The notes beneath the pieces were generated by a model. It was not told where the DNA came from. It saw nothing but the letters and a program-made list of their open reading frames with translations, and did not search any database. A stretch of 64,000 bases of DNA from Frigidibacter oleivorans (GTDB lineage: Bacteria; Pseudomonadota; Alphaproteobacteria; Rhodobacterales; Rhodobacteraceae). Below are positions 17,142 to 25,571 of this stretch, in pieces. The position numbers and the translations under genes are program-made. The stretch covers positions 394,683 to 458,682 of the forward strand of contig NZ_RJRZ01000002.1 of assembly GCF_003993775.1 (NCBI RefSeq). Reading direction: 5' to 3'. Every line of letters starts with the position of its first letter. The stretch's first letter is position 1.

Positions 17142-17777
17142 AATTCTACTCCGCTTGGCGCATGGCCATCGGCGATAAGGAGGCGCGCGGGCGGGGGCCG
17201 CGGCGAAAAGTCAGTCGGCGTAAAGTGGGATCGAGATGCCCGACCGCAGTTCAATTTTAAGCACGGGCGGCGGCGGGACGAAAGCGCAATGGCAGCAAAC
17301 GCGGCAAAAGCCGGCCCGATTTGCGACCGCAGCGCGGATTTCTGCCGGATTCCGGCTGATTGTTTCGCCACAGATGTCAGTTTTGCGGCCTCGACCCTCG
17401 CGCCGGCGCCGATCCGGGTCTGATCGGCGCCGCGATGCAGCATCGTGAATGTGTTCTGATTCGGGTACTTGCCGGGCAGCGCCGGCGGCCCCCGAAGGCC
17501 GGGCTGTCGTCTATCCTTTGTCTTGATCCTGTCGAAGGTTGCGCATTTGATTGGGGTCAATAACCGAACGAATCTGGAAAATGCATCCGATTGTCGCCAA
17601 ACATACCCATTTCGCTGTCGCAGAAAGTTTCGCCGACCCCCCGCGAAGGCTGGCCAGCGGCGGCCGGACTTGGCAGAAAGGGACGCGGCAGACAGGTCGG
17701 GGGCCCGGCGATCGGGCGGATGTGCCGGACTACCCGCTCCGGTCCGGCGCGTGCCCCCCTTCAGCGAACGAAGCGAC
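17142..17777. promoter_or_regulatory. 636-bp divergent control region between the two EPS arms
   Basis: This stretch separates the left-going sugar-transferase operon from the right-going ATPase/Wzz/kinase operon and should carry both promoters. A 216-codon minus-strand frame spans it, but its composition is not gene-like (no domain, Pro/Arg-rich antisense character). Visible elements are an FNR-type box at 17547-17560 and a GGCAGCAAA...TGCGA...GCGCGGA patch at 17291-17338 resembling motifs found upstream of rfbC and of the VPLPA gene. Parts of it (about 17500-17620) are clearly more AT-rich than the locus average. No sigma-54 -24/-12 element was recognised. Confidence 0.6.
17547..17560 (+). 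promoter_or_regulatory. FNR/FnrL-type box TTGAT-N4-GTCAA
   Basis: TTGATTGGGGTCAA matches the CRP/FNR-family consensus TTGAT-N4-ATCAA at nine of ten defined positions. It lies in the divergent EPS control region, 218 bp before the ATPase ATG and about 400 bp from the sugar-transferase ATG. FnrL is the oxygen-responsive regulator that uses such boxes in Rhodobacter. The distance to the genes makes direct activation uncertain unless the 5' leaders are long. Confidence 0.4.
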
Positions 17778-18656
17778 ATGGTGAGCACACTCGACGTCTA
17801 CACCTCCTACTTCGGCCTGAAGGAGCGCCCGTTCACGCTGGTGCCCGATCCCGACTTCCTGTTCTGGTCGGCGAACCACCGCCGTGCCTTCGCCATGCTG
17901 GAATACGGTCTGGTCACCCGCGCGCCGATCACCCTGATCACCGGCGAGGTGGGGGCGGGGAAGACCACGCTGCTGCACCACCTGCTGCGCAGCGTCGAGG
18001 ATGACGTGCGCATCGGCCTGATCGCCAATGCCCATGGCGACCGGGGCGAGCTTCTGCGCTGGGTGCTGCTGGCCCTGGGCCAGTCGGCCGCGTCCGACGC
18101 CTGCTATGTCGATCTGTTCGGGCAGTTCCAGACGTTCCTGATCGAGGAATATGCCGCAGGCCGGCGCGTGATCCTGATCTTCGACGAGGCGCAGAACCTC
18201 AGCCGCGAGTCGCTCGAGGAACTGCGGATGTTCACCAACATCAACTCCAACAAGGACGAGCTGCTGCAGCTCGTGCTCGTGGGCCAGCCCGAGCTGCGCG
18301 ACACCATCCGCCGGCCCGACCTGACGCAATTCGCGCAGCGGGTCGCCGCGAGCTTTCACCTGCCCGAGATGGATGCGCCGATGGTCCGCGCCTATATCCG
18401 GCATCGCCTGCGCATCGCCGGGGCGGAATCGGACATCTTCAGCGCGGCCGCCTGCGACCTCGTGTGCGAGGCGTCGGGCGGCGTGCCCCGTCTGGTGAAC
18501 CAGCTCTGCGATCTGGCGCTGGTCTATGCCTTCACCCGCAATGTCCAGCGCGTCGCGCGGTCCACCGTGCAACAGGTGCTGGATGACGGGGTCTTCTTCG
18601 GCGGCGGTGCCGTGCGTCCTGGGCCGGTGCCGCAGGATCTGAGAATGGGACATTGA
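17778..18656 (+). CDS. ExeA/GspA-like AAA ATPase of exosortase-EPS systems
   Basis: A 292-aa ATPase of the ExeA family, often found in exosortase polysaccharide loci. Family signatures are YFGLKERPFTLVPDPDFLFWS at the N-terminus, Walker A ITGEVGAGKTTLL, Walker B VILIFDEAQNLS and the sensor region VLVGQPELRDTI. The C-terminal ASGGVPRLVNQLCDLALVYAF matches the ExeA lid. There is no C-terminal membrane/peptidoglycan-binding extension, so it is probably cytoplasmic. The ATG at 17778 fits the conserved start although the frame is open further upstream. Its stop lies two bases before the ATG of the chain-length regulator gene. Confidence 0.9.
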   Translation: MVSTLDVYTSYFGLKERPFTLVPDPDFLFWSANHRRAFAMLEYGLVTRAPITLITGEVGAGKTTLLHHLLRSVEDDVRIGLIANAHGDRGELLRWVLLALGQSAASDACYVDLFGQFQTFLIEEYAAGRRVILIFDEAQNLSRESLEELRMFTNINSNKDELLQLVLVGQPELRDTIRRPDLTQFAQRVAASFHLPEMDAPMVRAYIRHRLRIAGAESDIFSAAACDLVCEASGGVPRLVNQLCDLALVYAFTRNVQRVARSTVQQVLDDGVFFGGGAVRPGPVPQDLRMGH

Positions 18657-18658
18657 TC

Positions 18659-20227
18659 ATGACCTTCGACTTCAAGTTCTACCTGTCCCTGTTCCTGCGG
18701 CGGCTGCCATGGTTCATCCTTCTCAGCCTCGTCGGGCTGGGGCTGGGGCTGGGGGTGGCCGCCGTGCTGCCGCCGACCTATGTGGCCGAGGCGCGCCTGC
18801 TGGTGGAAAGCGAGCAGATCCCGGGCGATCTGGCCGAATCCACGGTACGGGTGGAGGCGACGGAACAGCTGCAGATCATCCAGCAGCGCATCCAGACGCG
18901 GGCGGAACTGATCGAGCTGGCGAACCGGCTGGGCATCTATGAAGGCGCGTCGCCGCAGCCGACGCCGGATGACATCGTCAAGGACCTGCGTCAGCGGATC
19001 CGCATCGTCACCACCGGCGGCGAGGCGCGCGGCCAGCGCCAGGCCACCATCGTCACCGTGTCCTTCGCGGATGCGAGCGCGCAGCTCGCCGCGCGCGTGA
19101 CCAACGAGGTCGTGACCATGATCCTGTCCGAGGATGTGGCCCTGCGGACCGGCGTATCCTCGGATACGGTCGACTTCTTCACGCAGGAGGTCGAGCGGCT
19201 GGACCGCGAGGTGGCGCTGCGCAGCGAGCGTATCCTCGCCTTCAAGCAGGCCAACATGCAGGCGCTGCCCGACAGCCTCGACTACCGGCGCAACCAGCAG
19301 GCGGTGATCCAGGAGCGGCTGCTGCAGATCGAGCGCGACCTGTCCAGCCTGACCGAGCGCCGCACGCGGCTGGAAGAGGTCTTTTCGCGCACCGGGCAGG
19401 TGTCCGTCGCGACCGATACCCGCACCCCCGAGGCGCGCCAGCTGCAAGAGGCGCGCGACGCGCTGACGCGGGCGCTGGCAGTCTATTCGCCACAGCATCC
19501 GAACGTGCGGCTGCTGGAAAGCCAGGTCGCGGCGCTGGAACGGATCGTGGCGGCGCAGGCCGCCGACGCTGCGCCGGACCCGGCCGAGACCGAGGCGCCG
19601 CTGTCGGCCTTCGACCTGCAGGTGGCCGATATGGACGCCCAGATCGCGCAGCTGACCGAAGAGAAGGCGCGCCTGACGGCAACGATGGAAGAGCTGACCG
19701 CCACCATCGACGCGACGCCGGGCAACGCCATCGCGCTGGAAACGCTGGAACGCGACTATGCGAACGTGCGCCAGCAATACGACACCGCCGTGGCGCGCAA
19801 GGCCCAGGCAGAAACCGGCGACCTGATCGAGGCGCTGTCGAAGGGCCAGAAGATCTCGATCATCGAACAGGCCGAGGTGCCGCGCCAGCCTGACAGCCCG
19901 AACCGGCCGCTGATCGCCGCGGCGGGGCTCGGCGGCGGGATGATGCTGGGACTGGCGCTGATCCTGCTGATCGAGATGACGAACACCGCGATCCGTCGCC
20001 CGTCGGAACTGACGGCGCGGCTGGGGATCACGCCCTTCGCCACCGTCCCGCTGATGCGCGAGCCGGACGAGACGCAGCGGCGCAGCAAACCCGCGGGCGG
20101 CGGCGCGGTGACCACCGTGGCGCTGATCGCCCTTCCCGCGGCGCTGGCGGCGATCCACATGCTGGTGATGCCGATCGACGACCTGATCTTCACCCTGTCC
20201 GACGCGCTGCAGCGCGCCATCGGCTGA
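18659..20227 (+). CDS. Polysaccharide co-polymerase / chain-length determinant (Wzz/GumC family)
   Basis: A 522-aa inner-membrane protein that sets polysaccharide chain length and couples to the BY-kinase. It has an N-terminal membrane helix (LPWFILLSLVGLGLGLGVAAVL) followed by the Wzz motif PPTYVAEARLLVESEQIPG. A long periplasmic coiled-coil region (about residues 180-370) follows, then a second helix after the conserved Pro-rich motif (VPRQPDSPNRPLIAAAGLGGGMMLGLALILL). A third hydrophobic segment near the C-terminus (VALIALPAALAAIHMLV) is an extra. There is no fused kinase; the kinase is the next gene. ATG chosen at 18659; an in-frame TTG at 18653 overlaps the previous stop. Confidence 0.92.
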   Translation: MTFDFKFYLSLFLRRLPWFILLSLVGLGLGLGVAAVLPPTYVAEARLLVESEQIPGDLAESTVRVEATEQLQIIQQRIQTRAELIELANRLGIYEGASPQPTPDDIVKDLRQRIRIVTTGGEARGQRQATIVTVSFADASAQLAARVTNEVVTMILSEDVALRTGVSSDTVDFFTQEVERLDREVALRSERILAFKQANMQALPDSLDYRRNQQAVIQERLLQIERDLSSLTERRTRLEEVFSRTGQVSVATDTRTPEARQLQEARDALTRALAVYSPQHPNVRLLESQVAALERIVAAQAADAAPDPAETEAPLSAFDLQVADMDAQIAQLTEEKARLTATMEELTATIDATPGNAIALETLERDYANVRQQYDTAVARKAQAETGDLIEALSKGQKISIIEQAEVPRQPDSPNRPLIAAAGLGGGMMLGLALILLIEMTNTAIRRPSELTARLGITPFATVPLMREPDETQRRSKPAGGGAVTTVALIALPAALAAIHMLVMPIDDLIFTLSDALQRAIG

Positions 20228-20243
20228 ACCCGGAGTATCGCGC

Positions 20244-21104
20244 ATGGAAAAGATCCAGGCCGCACTCGCCAAGGCCCGCGCCGCGCGGGGCGCCGGGGCA
20301 GCCGCCCCGGCCCGCGGCACCAAGGGCGCGGCGGCCGGCGGCGGCTATGCCGGCCCCGCGGCGGCCTTCGCCGGCGTCTCGGCCACCTCGGCCGCATGGT
20401 CGTCGCTGCGCGCCTTCCGCCCGGCACCCGAGGTGTTTCTGCGCAACCACCTGATCGAGGATGGCGACCGCCGCGAGGCCACCACCTTCGACGTGATGCG
20501 CACGCGGCTGCTGCAGGCGATCCGCACCAATGGCTGGCGCCGCGTTGCCATCACCTCGCCCAGCCCCGCCTGCGGCAAGACCACCATCTCGCTCAACCTC
20601 GGGCTCAGCCTTGCCCGCCAGCCGGAATTGCGGGTGATCCTGGTCGAGGCGGACCTGCGCCGGCCCTCGATGGTGCGGATGCTGGGCCTGCCGGAAACGG
20701 CGCCGGTGTCGGCCGTGCTGTCGGGCGAGGCCGAATTCGGCGACTGCGCCCTGCGCCTGGCCGACAACCTAGCCGTGGCGACCAATCCCGCCGGCCTGCG
20801 CAATTCCGCCGAAATCCTCGGCCAGCCGCATGCCGCCACCGCGCTGGAGCGGATGGAGACGGTCTATGCCCCGACGGTGACCCTGTTCGACATGCCGCCG
20901 ATGATGACCGGCGACGATGTGATGGCCTTCGTCGACAAGGTCGATGCCGTGCTGCTGGTCGCGGCGGCCGAGGCCACCACGATCAAGCAGATCGACCTGT
21001 GCGAGCGCGAGCTGGCGGCCCAGACCAATGTCATGGGCGTGGTGGTGAACAAGTGCCGCTTCCTCGACCCCGCCGACGGCTATGCCTATGGCTACGGCTC
21101 CTGA
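20244..21104 (+). CDS. Tyrosine-protein kinase (BY-kinase, CpsD/CapB-like)
   Basis: A 286-aa cytoplasmic bacterial tyrosine kinase that works with the preceding chain-length protein in polymer length and export control. It starts MEKIQAALAKARAARG, a typical capping motif of these kinases. The P-loop is TSPSPACGKTTISLNLG, where the usual PGxGK glycine is replaced (PACGK). Walker A' is VILVEADLRRPSMVRML and Walker B VTLFDMPPMMTGDD. The C-terminus carries a small Tyr cluster (DGYAYGYGS) for autophosphorylation. It follows the Wzz gene by 16 bp. The P-loop substitution keeps Lys-Thr, so nucleotide binding is still likely. Confidence 0.9.
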   Translation: MEKIQAALAKARAARGAGAAAPARGTKGAAAGGGYAGPAAAFAGVSATSAAWSSLRAFRPAPEVFLRNHLIEDGDRREATTFDVMRTRLLQAIRTNGWRRVAITSPSPACGKTTISLNLGLSLARQPELRVILVEADLRRPSMVRMLGLPETAPVSAVLSGEAEFGDCALRLADNLAVATNPAGLRNSAEILGQPHAATALERMETVYAPTVTLFDMPPMMTGDDVMAFVDKVDAVLLVAAAEATTIKQIDLCERELAAQTNVMGVVVNKCRFLDPADGYAYGYGS

Positions 21105-21225
21105 TCGGCTGCGTCCTGATCGCCGCCGTTGCCTGCGGGGCGGCCGCGGCGTCCGGTCGCGCAGGCGGACGTTCAGCGCCGCCTGCCTAGACCTCGGCCA
21201 CCATCCAGCCGAGGAGACGACGAAC

Positions 21226-21489
21226 ATGGCCGATGATTTCGCCGGGCTTGCCACAGCCCTCGATTCCCCCGCCCGCGACGCCGATGCGGTCACCCCCAGC
21301 GACAGCCAGCCTCTGGCCGCAGTCAGCCGGGCGCTGTACGTGGGCGGGTCCGGCACGCTGGCGGTCGAGATGCTGTCGGGGGCGACCGTCACCCTGGCCG
21401 AGGCGCAGGCGGGCATGATCTACCCGCTGCGGGTGCGGCGGGTGCTCGCCACCGGGACGACAGCCAGCGGCATCGTCGCCCTGCGCTGA
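21226..21489 (+). CDS. GhsA-like protein (gene transfer agent head-spike base family)
   Basis: An 87-aa protein with a strong ribosome site (GAGGAGA, 8 nt before the ATG). The sequence closely resembles, from memory, the family of Rhodobacter capsulatus Rcc01079 (GhsA), the base of the capsid head spike of the gene transfer agent RcGTA. Shared blocks are VTPSDSQPL, SRALYVGGSGTLAVEML and RVRRVLATGTTASGIVALR, which in that family usually ends VALW. No other GTA or phage gene is near. It is embedded between a BY-kinase gene and an acyltransferase gene of the EPS locus. GhsA/GhsB help GTA particles bind capsule. Here the protein may be a GTA part encoded beside its receptor polysaccharide, or a domesticated polysaccharide-binding protein. 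Confidence 0.72.
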   Translation: MADDFAGLATALDSPARDADAVTPSDSQPLAAVSRALYVGGSGTLAVEMLSGATVTLAEAQAGMIYPLRVRRVLATGTTASGIVALR

Positions 21490-21530
21490 AAGATGACGCC
21501 GCCGGGTGCGGCCAGACGGGAAAGGGTGCC

Positions 21531-22085
21531 ATGCCGGCCAGATCCATGCCGACCAAGCAGACGCCGGCGGACAGGCTGCGCCGGCTCGCGGCGTCGGTCC
21601 TGCATCCGGGCCTGCTGCTGCATCCGTTCCGGCTGCTGCATTATTACGGCTACAGCCATGTCGTGCCCCGGTCGCGGATGATCCTCGGTCGGGGCGTGCG
21701 CATCGCGCCCAATGCCTCGTTCGCGCATGGCGAGCGGATCGAGCTGGGCGACGCGGTGCAGGTCGGCGCGCGGACGTCGCTGTGGGCTGGCAAGGCGACC
21801 GGGCGCATCACGGTCGGCGCGCGCACCACCATCGGGCCCGACTGTTTCGTCACCGCCGCCGATTATGGGCTGGCCGCGGGCCAGCGGATCACCGATCAGC
21901 CGATGACCGAACGCGACGTGACCATCGGCCCGGACTGCTGGATCGGCACCCGATGCGTGATCACCGCCGGCGTCACGCTGGGCGAGGGCTGCGTCATCGG
22001 CGCGGGATCGGTGGTGACCCGCGACGTGCCGGCCTTCGCCATCGCCGCGGGTGTCCCGGCCCGCGTCCTCCGTCAGCGGGACTGA
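21531..22085 (+). CDS. Hexapeptide-repeat acyltransferase (CatB/WcaF-like, LbH fold)
   Basis: A 184-aa left-handed beta-helix transferase, probably an O-acetyltransferase decorating the polysaccharide. Isoleucine-patch hexads run from about residue 50 (ILGRGVRIAPNASFAHGERIELGDAVQVGARTSL is typical in spacing) to the C-terminal IGAGSVVTRDVPAFAIAAGVPARVLR, the signature end of the family. The catalytic histidine of CatB-like enzymes is not evident in the usual context. The loop after VTAADYGLAAGQRI contains ITDQPMTERDVTIG, as in maltose/colanic acid acetyltransferase relatives. It starts 41 bp after the GhsA-like gene with a good ribosome site (GGGAAAGGG). Confidence 0.82.
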   Translation: MPARSMPTKQTPADRLRRLAASVLHPGLLLHPFRLLHYYGYSHVVPRSRMILGRGVRIAPNASFAHGERIELGDAVQVGARTSLWAGKATGRITVGARTTIGPDCFVTAADYGLAAGQRITDQPMTERDVTIGPDCWIGTRCVITAGVTLGEGCVIGAGSVVTRDVPAFAIAAGVPARVLRQRD

Positions 22086-22105
22086 GCCGACAGCTGTCGC
22101 TGCCG

Positions 22106-22139
22106 TGCAGAAAAAGCCGGGCAATCGGCCTGCTGCGAT
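22106..22139 (+). promoter_or_regulatory. TGCAGAAAA ... CTGCGAT element upstream of rfbC
   Basis: TGCAGAAAA at 22106-22114 and CTGCGAT at 22133-22139, in the 108-bp gap before rfbC. The same two words occur in the same order at 25706-25714 and 25727-25733, upstream of the VPLPA-CTERM gene. GCAG and CTGC form an inverted repeat. This could be a shared regulator site of the locus; no regulator is assigned. Confidence 0.3.
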
Positions 22140-22193
22140 TGCACGGGGCCGATGGTCTGGCTAACCTCCCGGCATATTTGACCGGAGAGCCCG

Positions 22194-22763
22194 ATGAAGA
22201 TTTCCCCGTTCGACCTGCCGGGCCTCATTCTGATCGAGCCACGCCGATTTGGCGATGACCGCGGCTTCTTTGCCGAGACCTGGTCGCGCCGGGTTCTGGC
22301 GGCGGGGGGCATCGACCTCGACTTCGTGCAGGACAACCACTCGCTGTCGCGCCAGCCGGGCACGGTGCGGGGCCTGCATTTCCAGACCCCGCCCCATGCG
22401 CAGGCCAAGCTGGTGCGCTGCGGGCAGGGGGTGCTGTTCGACGTCGCGGTGGACCTGCGGCGCGGCAGCCCGACCTATGGCCGCTGGGCCGGGGTCGAAC
22501 TGTCGGCGGAGAACGGGCTGCAGCTGTTCATCCCCGCGGGCTTTGCCCATGGTTTCGTCACCCGCGCCCCGGATACCGAGATCGTCTACAAGTGCTCGGA
22601 CTATTACGCGCCCGAATGCGACGGCGCGATCCTGTGGAACGATCCGGCCATCGGCATCGACTGGGGGATCGAGACGGCGGCGGTCCTGTCCGACAAGGAC
22701 GCGAAGGCGCCGCTGCTGGCCGCCTTCGACAGCCCCTTCGCCTTCGACGGGGTGCCGGCATGA
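22194..22763 (+). CDS. rfbC: dTDP-4-dehydrorhamnose 3,5-epimerase
   Basis: Third step of dTDP-L-rhamnose synthesis, epimerising C3 and C5 of dTDP-4-keto-6-deoxyglucose. The 189-aa cupin has the family hallmarks [21 protein letters not shown] at the N-terminus, the catalytic His region [18 protein letters not shown], and [40 protein letters not shown] and [10 protein letters not shown]. Its TGA overlaps the ATG of rfbB (ATGA), so it opens a four-gene translationally coupled cassette rfbC-rfbB-rfbD-rfbA. A 108-bp non-coding gap before it may hold its own promoter. Confidence 0.97.
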   Translation: MKISPFDLPGLILIEPRRFGDDRGFFAETWSRRVLAAGGIDLDFVQDNHSLSRQPGTVRGLHFQTPPHAQAKLVRCGQGVLFDVAVDLRRGSPTYGRWAGVELSAENGLQLFIPAGFAHGFVTRAPDTEIVYKCSDYYAPECDGAILWNDPAIGIDWGIETAAVLSDKDAKAPLLAAFDSPFAFDGVPA

Positions 22764-23842
22764 AGATCCTCGTCACCGGGGGCGCGGGCTTCATCGGCTC
22801 GGCCGTGGTGCGGCTTGCCGTGGCGCGCGGGCATGAGGTGGTGAACCTCGACGCGCTGACCTATGCGGCCTGCCTCGACAATGTGGCGACGGTCGCGGGA
22901 TCGAACCTCTACAGCTTCGAACAGGCGGACATCCGCGACCGCGCGGCGCTGGACCGGATCTTCGCCACCCATCGGCCCGATGCGGTGATGCATCTGGCGG
23001 CGGAAAGCCATGTGGACCGCTCGATCGACGGGCCCGGCGACTTCATCGCCACCAATGTCACCGGCACCTTCAACATGCTGGAGGCCGCGCGCGGCTACTG
23101 GCAGGCGGCGGGCCGGCCCGGCGGGTTTCGCTTCCACCACATCTCGACGGACGAGGTCTTCGGCTCCTTGCCGCCCGACCCGGCGGTGAAGTTCACCGAG
23201 GACACGCCCTATGACCCGCGCTCGCCCTATTCCGCATCGAAGGCGGCGTCGGACCATCTGGTGCGGGCCTGGCACGAAACCTATGGCCTGCCGGTGGTGC
23301 TGACCAACTGTTCCAACAATTACGGACCCTATCACTTCCCGGAAAAGCTGATCCCGGTGGTGATCCTGAACGCGCTGGCGGGCAAGCCGCTGCCGATCTA
23401 CGGCAAGGGCGAGAACATCCGCGACTGGCTCTATGTCGAGGATCACGCCGATGCGCTGCTTCTGGTGCTGGAGAAGGGCGCCGTCGGCCGCAGCTACAAC
23501 ATCGGGGGCGAGAACGAGCGCACAAACCTCGATCTGGTGCGCACTCTCTGCGCGATCCTCGACGATCTGCGCCCCGCCGCGCGGCCCTATGCCGAGCTGA
23601 TCACCTTCGTCGCCGACCGCCCCGGCCATGACGCGCGCTATGCGATCGACCCGGGCCGCATCCGCGACGAACTGGGCTGGCGGCCGAGCGTGACGGTGGA
23701 AGAGGGCCTGCGCCGCACCGTGCAATGGTATCTCGACAACGAGGCGTGGTGGCGGCCGCTGCAGGCCCGGCAGGGCGTCGGCGTCCGGCTGGGGACCGGC
23801 CCGGGCACGACAGGCTCTGGCGGAGCGGAGAAGGTCGCGTGA
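22760..23842 (+). CDS. rfbB: dTDP-glucose 4,6-dehydratase
   Basis: Second step of dTDP-L-rhamnose synthesis. This 360-aa extended SDR has the NAD motif TGGAGFIGS at residues 6-14 and [15 protein letters not shown] in its middle. Catalytic residues lie in [10 protein letters not shown] (Thr-Asp-Glu triad) and [15 protein letters not shown] (YxxxK). Substrate-contact blocks follow: [18 protein letters not shown] and [19 protein letters not shown]. Length is normal. The ATG overlaps the rfbC stop; the stop overlaps the GTG start of rfbD. Confidence 0.97.
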   Translation: MKILVTGGAGFIGSAVVRLAVARGHEVVNLDALTYAACLDNVATVAGSNLYSFEQADIRDRAALDRIFATHRPDAVMHLAAESHVDRSIDGPGDFIATNVTGTFNMLEAARGYWQAAGRPGGFRFHHISTDEVFGSLPPDPAVKFTEDTPYDPRSPYSASKAASDHLVRAWHETYGLPVVLTNCSNNYGPYHFPEKLIPVVILNALAGKPLPIYGKGENIRDWLYVEDHADALLLVLEKGAVGRSYNIGGENERTNLDLVRTLCAILDDLRPAARPYAELITFVADRPGHDARYAIDPGRIRDELGWRPSVTVEEGLRRTVQWYLDNEAWWRPLQARQGVGVRLGTGPGTTGSGGAEKVA

Positions 23843-24696
23843 GCGGCGATCTGCTGGTCTTCGGCAGCACCGGCCAGGTGGCGCGGGAACTGGCGCGGCT
23901 GGCGCCGGAGGCGACCTTCCTGGGGCGCGCGGCGGCGGACCTGTCCGATCCCGCCGCCTGTGCCGCGGCGATCCGCGCCCATGCGCCCGCCGCGGTGATC
24001 AATGCCGCCGCCTGGACCGCAGTCGACAAGGCAGAGACCGAAGAGCCGGCGGCGCATCTGGTCAATGCCGCCGCGCCGGGGGCGATGGCGGCGGAATGCG
24101 CGGCGCGGGGCATCCCCTTCGTCCAGATCTCTACCGACTATGTCTTCGACGGGTCGGGCGACCGGCCCTGGCGGCCCGACGACCCGGTCGCGCCGCTCGG
24201 CGCCTATGGCCGGACGAAGCTGGCCGGGGAACAGGCGGTGCAGGCGGCGGGCGGGGTCCATGCGATCCTGCGCACCTCCTGGGTCTTTTCCGCGCATGGG
24301 GCAAACTTCGTGAAGACCATGTTGCGGCTGGGGGCCGAGCGCGACCGGCTGACCATCGTCGCCGACCAGATCGGCGGGCCGACCCCCGCCCGCGACATCG
24401 CCGCGACCTGCCTCGCCATCGCGGCCGGGCTGGGCGACGCGCCCGGCCTGACCGGCATCTATCACCTGTCCGGCGCCCCGGATGTCAGCTGGGCCGATTT
24501 CGCCCGCGCCATCTTTGCCCGTGCCGGCCTCGCGCCCGAGGTGGTGGACATCCCCAGCTCGGCCTATCCCACGCCGGCCCGCCGGCCCGCCAATTCCCGG
24601 CTGGACTGCGCGGGCCTCGCCGCCTTCGGCCTCGCCCGTTCCGATTGGGGCGCGGGGCTCGACATCGTCCTCAAGGAACTCGGAGCACGCGCATGA
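23839..24696 (+). CDS. rfbD: dTDP-4-dehydrorhamnose reductase
   Basis: Last step, NADPH-dependent reduction to dTDP-L-rhamnose. The 285-aa SDR starts at a GTG that overlaps the rfbB TGA (GTGA), giving [21 protein letters not shown]. Family features are [13 protein letters not shown], the catalytic [27 protein letters not shown] (YxxxK), the block [33 protein letters not shown] and the C-terminal [13 protein letters not shown]. It is translationally coupled on both sides. Confidence 0.96.
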   Translation: MSGDLLVFGSTGQVARELARLAPEATFLGRAAADLSDPAACAAAIRAHAPAAVINAAAWTAVDKAETEEPAAHLVNAAAPGAMAAECAARGIPFVQISTDYVFDGSGDRPWRPDDPVAPLGAYGRTKLAGEQAVQAAGGVHAILRTSWVFSAHGANFVKTMLRLGAERDRLTIVADQIGGPTPARDIAATCLAIAAGLGDAPGLTGIYHLSGAPDVSWADFARAIFARAGLAPEVVDIPSSAYPTPARRPANSRLDCAGLAAFGLARSDWGAGLDIVLKELGARA

Positions 24697-25571
24697 CCCG
24701 CCGCAAGGGCATCATCCTCGCCGGCGGGTCTGGAACCCGCCTCTGGCCGATCACACTGGGCGTGTCGAAGCAGCTGATGCCGATCTACGACAAGCCGATG
24801 ATCTATTACCCGCTGTCTGTGCTGATGCTGGCCGGCATCCGCGAGATCGCGGTCATCACCACGCCCGAGGATCAGGCGCAGTTCCGGCGGCTGCTGGGGG
24901 ATGGCAGCCAGTGGGGGGTCAGCCTGACCTTCCTGACCCAGCCCTCGCCCGACGGCCTTGCGCAGGCCTATCTGCTGGCCGAGGAGTTCCTCGACGGCGC
25001 GCCGTCGGCCATGGTGCTGGGCGACAACATCTTCTTCGGCCACGGCCTGCCGGAAATGCTGGCCGCCGCCGATGCCAAGCCCGAGGGCGGCACCGTCTTC
25101 GGCTATCATGTCGCCGATCCGGAACGCTATGGCGTCGTGGCCTTCGACCCGGACGGCCGGGCGCGCGAGATCGTCGAAAAGCCGCAGGTGCCGCCGTCGA
25201 ACTATGCGGTGACCGGCCTCTACTTCCTCGACGGCCGCGCCAGCGACCGGGCGCGCGAGGTGAAGCCCTCGCCCCGGGGCGAGCTGGAGATCGTCGACCT
25301 GCTGGAGATCTACCTGCGCGAAGGCTCGCTGTCGGTCGAGAAGATGGGCCGGGGCTATGCCTGGCTCGACACCGGCACCCATACCAGCCTGCTGGACGCG
25401 GGCAACTTCGTGCGGACCCTGTCGGCCCGGCAGGGCATGCAATCTGGCTGCCCCGAAGAGATCGCCTACCTGCTGGGCTGGATCGATGCCGAGGCGCTGG
25501 CGGCGCAGGCCAAACGCTTCGGCAAAAGCGATTACGGCCGCTATCTGGAAGGGCTGATCCGCGACCGCTGA
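24693..25571 (+). CDS. rfbA: Glucose-1-phosphate thymidylyltransferase
   Basis: First step of dTDP-L-rhamnose synthesis (glucose-1-phosphate plus dTTP). The 292-aa protein has the nucleotidyltransferase signature [16 protein letters not shown], then [20 protein letters not shown]. The metal-binding [12 protein letters not shown] and [17 protein letters not shown] are present, with [20 protein letters not shown] and [16 protein letters not shown] in the C-terminal half. The ATG overlaps the rfbD stop. It is the last gene of the rhamnose cassette; a 405-bp non-coding stretch follows. Confidence 0.97.
   Translation: MTRRKGIILAGGSGTRLWPITLGVSKQLMPIYDKPMIYYPLSVLMLAGIREIAVITTPEDQAQFRRLLGDGSQWGVSLTFLTQPSPDGLAQAYLLAEEFLDGAPSAMVLGDNIFFGHGLPEMLAAADAKPEGGTVFGYHVADPERYGVVAFDPDGRAREIVEKPQVPPSNYAVTGLYFLDGRASDRAREVKPSPRGELEIVDLLEIYLREGSLSVEKMGRGYAWLDTGTHTSLLDAGNFVRTLSARQGMQSGCPEEIAYLLGWIDAEALAAQAKRFGKSDYGRYLEGLIRDR

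Noticed and set aside
17142..17777. Sigma-54 promoter, expected by analogy with PEP-CTERM (PrsK/PrsR) loci
   Set aside because: No convincing GG-N10-GC element with the -24/-12 context was found, and no PrsK/PrsR genes are in the window.
17138..17788. 216-codon minus-strand frame filling the divergent EPS control region
   Set aside because: Low-complexity, no recognised motif, poor start, and it covers the place where two promoters are needed.
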